A program made the translations under genes and the position numbers. The notes beneath the pieces were generated by a model. The model saw only the letters and a list, made by a program, of their open reading frames with translations. It made no database searches and was not told where the DNA came from. Below, piece by piece: positions 15,338 through 19,720 of a DNA stretch of 19,720 nucleotides. The stretch is from Actinomycetes bacterium (GTDB lineage: Bacteria; Actinomycetota; Acidimicrobiia; Acidimicrobiales; Microtrichaceae), in NCBI GenBank assembly GCA_023423475.1, contig JAFAFN010000594.1:1-19720 (forward strand), in the 5' to 3' direction. The number at the start of each line of letters is the position of its first letter. Positions within the stretch are counted from its first letter, which is position 1.

Positions 15338-16284
15338 TCCCCTCCTCGAGATCGTTGGCCGTGCCCTGCGGCGCCCGAGTGGCGACCGCTCGACAGGACC
15401 CCTTCGATGTGCGCCCGCAACGTGGGCACGAAGCGCGGGTCGAGCTCCCACTCGAGGGTGATCAGCCGGTCGACGCCGGCGAGCACCTCGTCGGGGACCC
15501 GGGCGGCGTTGTTCACGACGACCACCGGGGCGTCGTCGAGCAGCGCCAGGTCGTCCGCGCCGACCTGCACGCCGTCGATCTGGCCGGGGAAGTACTGGCC
15601 CACCACCGCGGTCATCCACTGGATGCCCCGACGGCTCGGCGCCACGACCACCAGACGGTCCTCGTCACGGACCTCGACGAGCTGGCGCAGGGTCGCGGGG
15701 GAGGCCGACAGGTTGAGCTCGACGACCTGGTCGATGTCGCGCACCAGAGGCGCCACGTCGTTCAGGTGGAACAGCGGAGAGACGACCGCGTCGAACTCGT
15801 CGTCGAGCAGGCGCCCGGCGGCCTCGTCGATCAGCACCGGCTGGACCTCGACGTCGATCGCCTGCTGCATCAGTCCCTGGAGGTGGCGGAGGTCCCGCTC
15901 GTTGCACTCGACGAGCGCGACACGGCGGACCGAGTCGACGCGGTGCAGCACCGCGTCGACGGTCGAGGTGAGCTCGTCCGCGGTGAGCCCGAGCCGTCGG
16001 GCACGGAGGAGCAGCTCCTCGAGCCGCTCGGTGACGATCGCTCGTGGGTCGGGCTCGTCGCCGTCGAAGTCCTCGACGTAGGCGCCGCGCCGGGGCACGG
16101 TGCGGACACGTCCGCCGGCGGCGAGCCGACCGATCGCACGGTCCACCGTCGAGGAGTTCGATCCCATCTCCTGCGCGATCGCCCGGCACGACGGCATGCG
16201 GCTGTCGACGGGGTAGACCCCGGTCAGGATCCGGTCCAGCAGTCGGTCGTAGACCTCCTCGACCCCCGGCGGCGCGGCGCTCAC
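15334..16284 (-). CDS. GntR-family transcriptional regulator with a PBP-like effector domain
   Basis: From the GTG at 16284 the product is 316 residues. Residues 8-72 form a GntR winged helix: 'VYDRLLDRILTGVYPVDSRMPS' followed by the recognition helix region 'CRAIAQEMGSNSSTVDRAIGRL' and the wing 'GGRVRTVPRRGAYVEDF'. The remaining 240 residues do not look like FCD, UTRA or MocR aminotransferase domains. Segments such as 'VRRVALVECNERDLRHLQGLM', 'DEFDAVVSPLFHLNDVAPLV' and 'DRLVVVAPSRRGIQWM' suggest a two-lobed alpha/beta sensor. The gene is third in the minus-strand operon (GTGA overlap with the preceding amidohydrolase, ATGA with the following gene). It probably senses a pathway intermediate and controls this operon, perhaps through the inverted repeat at 18582-18606. 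The target site and effector are inferred, not seen. Confidence 0.87.
   Translation of the reverse strand: MSAAPPGVEEVYDRLLDRILTGVYPVDSRMPSCRAIAQEMGSNSSTVDRAIGRLAAGGRVRTVPRRGAYVEDFDGDEPDPRAIVTERLEELLLRARRLGLTADELTSTVDAVLHRVDSVRRVALVECNERDLRHLQGLMQQAIDVEVQPVLIDEAAGRLLDDEFDAVVSPLFHLNDVAPLVRDIDQVVELNLSASPATLRQLVEVRDEDRLVVVAPSRRGIQWMTAVVGQYFPGQIDGVQVGADDLALLDDAPVVVVNNAARVPDEVLAGVDRLITLEWELDPRFVPTLRAHIEGVLSSGRHSGAAGHGQRSRGGE
15341..15347 (-). promoter_or_regulatory. Ribosome-binding site of the decarboxylase-like gene
   Basis: GAGGAGG on the minus strand, 3 nt before the ATG at 15337. It lies inside the 3' end of the upstream regulator gene and supports the chosen start. Confidence 0.65.
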
Positions 16285-17627
16285 CGTGTCGCCGCCAGTT
16301 CGGACAGGTCGTGCAGCCCGGCGACCGTCGCCAACTCGACGGCGTGCGGGCGGGACCGGTCCGCGACCTCGACCGGATCGACCCTGACGACCTCGCCGTC
16401 GAGCACGCTCGGGCGACCGTCGACCCAGACCTCGGCGACCTCTCGGCTGCCGGCCACGAACACGATCGCCTGGAACGGGTCGTGGACGTTGGCGAGTGTC
16501 GGGCCGGAGCCGTCGAACACGACCACGTCGGCGCGTTTGCCGACCTCGAGCGAGCCGATGTCGTCCTGCATCCGCAGAGCCCTCGCCCCGCCGATCGTGC
16601 CGAGCTCCCACGCCTCCCTGGCGCTCATCGCCGTGGCCTGCTGGTGGTGCACACGTGCGAGCAGCGGCGCGGCCTTGAGTGCGGCGAGGAAGTCCTGGGA
16701 GTCGTTCGACGCGGCGCCGTCGACCCCGATCCCGACGTCGATGCCCGCCTCGAGCATCTCGCTCACGGGCGCCACACCGCTGGCGAGGATCATGTTCGCG
16801 ACCGGGTTGTGCGCGACGCCGACGCCGTGCTCGGCCATGAGCCGCCGGTCGTTGCGGTCGACCCACACGCAGTGGGCGGCGAGCGTCGGTGCGGCGAAGA
16901 GCCCCTCGTGGGCGCAGTGGCCGACCACGGTGCGGCCGGTGCGCTCGTAGGTCGAGGTGACCTCTTCCCGCACCTCCTGGATGTGCATGTGCACGCCGTG
17001 GTGGCCGTCGACCGCGTAGCCGATCGACCGGGCGAACATCTCGTCGCTCTGCCCCCCGAGCGCGCCGATGCCCATCCTGAACGTGCACAGCTCGCTGGTG
17101 GCGGTCGCCTCGCGCAGCGCTTCGTGCTCGTCGAACTGCGCCTCGATGCCGGGACCGCTGCGGTCGCCGGCTCCGAAGGACAGCACCCCTCGAAGCCCGA
17201 GCTCGTCGAGTGCCTGCACCACCGACGGGGTGATGGGCTGGTCGCCGGGATGGCACACGAACATGTCGTTCGCGGTCGTGACCCCGCTGCGCAGCATCTG
17301 GATGCCGGCGAGCTGCGTGCCGAGGTACGCCTTCATCTGATCCATGTGCGGATCGACGCGCCGGATCAGGACGTGGAGCCACTCCCAGAGGGTGACGTCG
17401 CTCGCGATGCCGGTGATGAGGCCTTCGGAGAAGTGCCCGTGGGTGTTGACGAAGCCGGGGCTGACGATGTCGTGGGGTCCGCCGTGCACCTCGGCGTCAG
17501 GGTGGCGCACCGAGAGGTCGGACCAGCGGCCGATCTCGACGATCGAGTCGCCGCGCACGAGCAGCGCCCCGTCACGGATCGGCTCGGGGGCCAGGACCCA
17601 TCCGCCGCGGAGCAGGACGTCGTTCAT
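16281..17627 (-). CDS. Metal-dependent amidohydrolase, ATZ/TRZ type (paralogue of the plus-strand copy)
   Basis: The 448-residue product carries a complete metal site: HGH at 63-65 in 'FVNTHGHFSEGL', HMH at 213-215 in 'GVHMHIQEVREE', His252 in 'LAAHCVWVD' and Asp303 in 'IGVDGAASNDSQD'. The residue before the metal Asp is Val where most relatives have Thr. It shares many blocks with the plus-strand enzyme at 1555-2979 ('SGVTT.NDMF', 'VAH.PVANMIL.SGV', 'GAASNDSQD', 'IEVGKRAD' or 'LEVGKRAD'), so the two are paralogues now found on opposite strands. Relatives remove amino or other leaving groups from nitrogen heterocycles. The ATG at 17627 overlaps the stop of the nitrilase-type gene (ATGA). The extended open frame up to 18254 is a shadow within that upstream gene. 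Confidence 0.92.
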   Translation of the reverse strand: MNDVLLRGGWVLAPEPIRDGALLVRGDSIVEIGRWSDLSVRHPDAEVHGGPHDIVSPGFVNTHGHFSEGLITGIASDVTLWEWLHVLIRRVDPHMDQMKAYLGTQLAGIQMLRSGVTTANDMFVCHPGDQPITPSVVQALDELGLRGVLSFGAGDRSGPGIEAQFDEHEALREATATSELCTFRMGIGALGGQSDEMFARSIGYAVDGHHGVHMHIQEVREEVTSTYERTGRTVVGHCAHEGLFAAPTLAAHCVWVDRNDRRLMAEHGVGVAHNPVANMILASGVAPVSEMLEAGIDVGIGVDGAASNDSQDFLAALKAAPLLARVHHQQATAMSAREAWELGTIGGARALRMQDDIGSLEVGKRADVVVFDGSGPTLANVHDPFQAIVFVAGSREVAEVWVDGRPSVLDGEVVRVDPVEVADRSRPHAVELATVAGLHDLSELAATR

Positions 17628-18502
17628 GCCGCACCGGTGTCGTAGTCGAATGCATCGGCCTGCGGTGCGACGAGGTCGCCGTAGAGCTCGGGTCTCCTCG
17701 CTCGCAGCAGTCCCGGGATCGAGTCGAACGGCTTGGGATCGACCATCGAGTCGTCGTGGTCGCGCAGCCAGCGGAGTCGGTCGAGGTCGACGTCGCCCAC
17801 CGCGAGCTCCTGTCGGCCGGCGAACACCACGGGGTGCTCCGGGCCCGTGATCATCGCCGCGCCCTGCTCGTCGCCCCAGAGGTTGTTGGTGAGGGCGATG
17901 TAGCAGACGTTCTCGATCGCCCGGACCTGGTTGATCATCTGCCAGTTGCGGGTGAGGGTCGTGAAGCCACCGCCGGCGGGGGACAGGATGATCTGCGCGC
18001 CCCGCAGCGCGACGACCCGGGCCACCTCGGGGGTCCACATCTCGGAGCAGACGACGATGCCCATGGGGATGCCGTCGAGCTCGAAGTTGCCGAAGGCATC
18101 GGCCGGCGACACCAGCTCGCCCTCGCCCTTCTCGCTGGACGGGATCGTCGCGGGGTGGGTCCGTTCGTAGCGCAGCACGGTGTCGCCGGAGCGGTCGAGG
18201 ACGTACACGCACAGCCGGTTGAGTCCGTCGCCGCACCGCTCGGTCCGGGACCACACCACGTTGATCGAGCCGTCGAGGGCAGCGGCAGCCATCGCAGGAC
18301 CCGCGTCGTAGAACGCATCTGCTGCTCGGACCGGGCCGGGGCTGAACTCCGGGAAGCAGACCAGCTCGGCGCCCGTCGCGGCCGCCTCGGCGACGAGCTG
18401 CACGGCGTGGTCGACGTTCGGCGAGCCGTCCTCACCCGGGATCCGTCGCGGCTGGGCGACGGCGAGTCGGTAGGAGGAGCGAGCCGCAGGGGTGTTGGCC
18501 AT
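17624..18502 (-). CDS. Nitrilase-superfamily carbon-nitrogen hydrolase with altered catalytic Lys
   Basis: The 292-residue product has the nitrilase alpha-beta-beta-alpha layout: 'YRLAVAQPRRIPGE' at the start, Glu52 in 'ELVCFPEFSPG' and nucleophile Cys152 in 'GIPMGIVVCSEMWTPEVAR', followed by 'GAQIILSPAGGG' and 'IENVCYIALTNN'. The position of the catalytic lysine reads 'LRYERTHPA', giving Arg114 where the family has Lys (normally Y-x-K-x-H). The codon is CGG on the minus strand (18163-18161). Relatives cleave linear amides, N-carbamoyl amino acids or nitriles. The substitution may mean altered chemistry or a non-catalytic role. It is the first gene of the eleven-gene minus-strand operon. The ATG at 18502 has no clear Shine-Dalgarno, and a -10-like TACTCT lies 7 nt upstream, so it may be read from a leaderless mRNA. 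Confidence 0.88.
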   Translation of the reverse strand: MANTPAARSSYRLAVAQPRRIPGEDGSPNVDHAVQLVAEAAATGAELVCFPEFSPGPVRAADAFYDAGPAMAAAALDGSINVVWSRTERCGDGLNRLCVYVLDRSGDTVLRYERTHPATIPSSEKGEGELVSPADAFGNFELDGIPMGIVVCSEMWTPEVARVVALRGAQIILSPAGGGFTTLTRNWQMINQVRAIENVCYIALTNNLWGDEQGAAMITGPEHPVVFAGRQELAVGDVDLDRLRWLRDHDDSMVDPKPFDSIPGLLRARRPELYGDLVAPQADAFDYDTGAA

Positions 18503-18509
18503 GGCGGTC

Positions 18510-18515
18510 AGAGTA
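18510..18515 (-). promoter_or_regulatory. Possible -10 element of the minus-strand operon (leaderless start)
   Basis: TACTCT on the minus strand (TANNNT form) ends 7 nt before the A of the first ATG at 18502. That is the spacing expected when transcription starts at the start codon, which is common in actinobacteria. No Shine-Dalgarno is seen for this gene. No convincing -35 was found, so the call is tentative. Confidence 0.35.
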
Positions 18516-18581
18516 GGAATCGAAATGGCGGAAATCGGCCGCCGAAACGGTCTCTTAACCGGGAAGGAACACGATTCTCAT

Positions 18582-18606
18582 CTCTGTTACACACGGCGTC
18601 ACAGAG
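18582..18606. promoter_or_regulatory. Inverted repeat in the divergent control region (candidate operator)
   Basis: CTCTGTTAC and GTCACAGAG face each other across a 7-nt spacer; 8 of 9 positions are complementary. The repeat lies in the 174-bp region between the divergently transcribed nitrilase-type and AbrB-type genes, which is clearly less GC-rich than the coding sequence. Its form (TGTnAC-N7-GTnACA) suits a dimeric HTH repressor. The GntR-type regulator encoded in the same operon is the natural candidate, but this is inferred from position. The rest of 18503-18676 holds a 10-bp palindrome at 18620-18629 and no recognisable gene. Confidence 0.5.
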
Positions 18607-18676
18607 GGACAGATTTGCCCGGAATTCCGCAGTTTTCGGGGGTTCGGAGCGCCCCGGAAGGGCCTACCGTGAGCCC

Positions 18677-19720
18677 ATGCGTCGTTGGTCCGAGCTCATC
18701 GTGCTGGTGGCGGTGGCGTGCGTCGCGTTCATGCTGCTCGGCCTCCCGACCCCGATGCTGTTCGGTGGGCTCGCGGGCGCCCTGGTGTACGCGCTGACCC
18801 GACCAGGTGATCCCCTGGCGCTGCCGGCGCCGGCGTTCCGGTACGGGCAGGCGACCGTCGGTGTGGTGGTCGGCACGTCGATCGAATGGACCGGACTGGT
18901 CGACCTGGGTCCCCGTTGGTTGATCGTCGTGCTGGTGTCGGTCTTCTCGCTCGTCGTGAGCGTGTTCGTCGGCCAACTGCTGATCCGGCGAGGCGCGACG
19001 CCGGTGACGGCGACCTTCTCGTCGATCGCAGGTGGTGCCGCCGGGCTGACCGCCATGGCCGACGACCTCGGAGCCGATGCGCGCGTCGTCGCGGTGCTGC
19101 AGTACCTGCGGTTGCTCGTCGTGCTCGTCACCATGCCGGTCGTCGTCGGTGTGGTGTTCGGGGCCAGCGCCGACAGTGTCGGCATCGATGCCGAGGTTGC
19201 GCCGTGGCCGATCGCCGTCGCCTTCGTCGTGGTCGCTGCGGTCGCCGGGCTGTGGGTCGGCAAGGTCGCCCGCATGCCGTCGCCGGCGATCCTCGGACCG
19301 CTCGCGGTCGCGGCGCTGCTCACCCTGGTGCCGATCTTCTCCGACGTCGCGATCCCCGAGCCCGTGCAGGCGGCCGGCTACCTGGTCATCGGTGCACAGA
19401 TCGGGTTGCGGTTCACCGTGGCCAGCCTGCGCTCCATCAGCCGCATGGTGCCGGTGGCGCTCTTCACGATCGTGGTGACGCTGCTCGCCTGTGCCGGCCT
19501 CGCCTGGGTGCTGGTCGTGACCACCGGGGCGACGCCGCTGGACGCCTACCTGGCCACGACGCCGGGCGGCATCTACGCAGTGATGGGCACCTCGGCCGCC
19601 ACGGGCGGCGACGTCACGTTCGTCGCGGCGACCCAGGTGCTCCGACTCCTGATCGTGCTGGCGAGCGCACCGTTCGTCGCCGCGATGCTCCGACGACGCG
19701 CATCGGTGTCGGACACGCCG
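18677..19720 (+). CDS. AbrB/AmoB-type multi-pass membrane protein (3' end outside window)
   Basis: The frame is open from the ATG at 18677 to the right window edge (348 residues, no stop), about the full length of the Pfam AbrB family (roughly 350 residues, two repeated halves). Strongly hydrophobic segments recur throughout, for example 'ELIVLVAVACVAFMLLG' near the start, 'WLIVVLVSVFSLVVSVFVG', 'LLVVLVTMPVVVGVVFG', 'IAVAFVVVAAVAGLWVG' and 'FTIVVTLLACAGLAWVLVV', giving about nine or ten membrane spans. The family signature is seen twice: 'TFSSIAGGAAGLTAMADDLGADARVVAVLQYLR' region in the first half (about residues 114-146) and 'ATTPGGIYAVMGTSAATGGDVTFVAATQVLR' region in the second. Members are often labelled 'ammonia monooxygenase', a misnomer; the function is unproven and transport or regulation are possible. 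It is divergent from the catabolic operon and shares its control region. The Shine-Dalgarno is weak. Confidence 0.85.
   Translation, partial: MRRWSELIVLVAVACVAFMLLGLPTPMLFGGLAGALVYALTRPGDPLALPAPAFRYGQATVGVVVGTSIEWTGLVDLGPRWLIVVLVSVFSLVVSVFVGQLLIRRGATPVTATFSSIAGGAAGLTAMADDLGADARVVAVLQYLRLLVVLVTMPVVVGVVFGASADSVGIDAEVAPWPIAVAFVVVAAVAGLWVGKVARMPSPAILGPLAVAALLTLVPIFSDVAIPEPVQAAGYLVIGAQIGLRFTVASLRSISRMVPVALFTIVVTLLACAGLAWVLVVTTGATPLDAYLATTPGGIYAVMGTSAATGGDVTFVAATQVLRLLIVLASAPFVAAMLRRRASVSDTP

Noticed and set aside
16044..17645. Plus-strand open frame opposite the regulator and amidohydrolase
   Set aside because: Its His/Arg/Asp-rich translation mirrors the minus-strand genes; no independent evidence.
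18492..18797. Small plus-strand open frame starting in the divergent intergenic region
   Set aside because: It overlaps the start of the AbrB-type gene in another frame, and its product has no hydrophobic or domain pattern of its own.
1..19720. CRISPR arrays, tRNA/rRNA genes, insertion sequences or phage genes
   Set aside because: No regularly spaced repeats, RNA-gene signatures, transposase or phage proteins were seen on reading both strands.

Overview
This is a very GC-rich window with strong G/C bias at third codon positions, GTG starts, and genes packed end to start. That pattern fits a high-GC actinomycete, possibly of the Acidimicrobiia (Ilumatobacter-like) type. The taxonomic guess comes from composition and gene style only; there is no rRNA or marker gene here.

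Layout. (1) Positions 3-5692, plus strand: the 3' end of an operon that begins outside the window. It holds an aldehyde dehydrogenase C-terminus, a class III aminotransferase, an ATZ/TRZ-type amidohydrolase, a phytoene-desaturase-like FAD oxidoreductase and an O-methyltransferase. Each start codon overlaps the previous stop in ATGA. (2) Positions 5693-5769: a short convergent junction filled by an unusually AT-rich, almost perfect 52-bp palindrome. (3) Positions 18502 down to 5770, minus strand: eleven genes in one uninterrupted, mostly 4-bp-overlapping series. In transcription order they are a nitrilase-superfamily hydrolase, an amidohydrolase, a GntR-type regulator, a 4,5-dihydroxyphthalate-decarboxylase-like protein, an HpaB-type flavin monooxygenase, an amidase, a polysaccharide-deacetylase/PuuE-fold hydrolase, a second amidase, an FMO-like monooxygenase, a second PuuE-like hydrolase and a third amidohydrolase. 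(4) Positions 18503-18676: a divergent control region with an inverted repeat and a possible leaderless promoter. (5) Position 18677 to the end, plus strand: an AbrB/AmoB-type membrane protein cut by the window edge.

Taken together the enzymes look like a complete toolkit for breaking down a nitrogen-containing ring compound. Two oxygenases would hydroxylate or open the ring and a decarboxylase-like protein would remove a carboxylate. Two cyclic-amide hydrolases of the allantoinase/imidase type would open lactam or imide bonds, and two amidases and a nitrilase-type enzyme would cleave the resulting linear amides or carbamoyl groups. Three amidohydrolases could remove ring amino groups, and an aminotransferase plus aldehyde dehydrogenase would feed the carbon skeleton into central metabolism. 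The substrate cannot be read from the sequence. I do not recognise this gene set as a described pathway, and it is the most interesting content of the window. No mobile elements, CRISPR arrays, tRNA or rRNA genes were seen.
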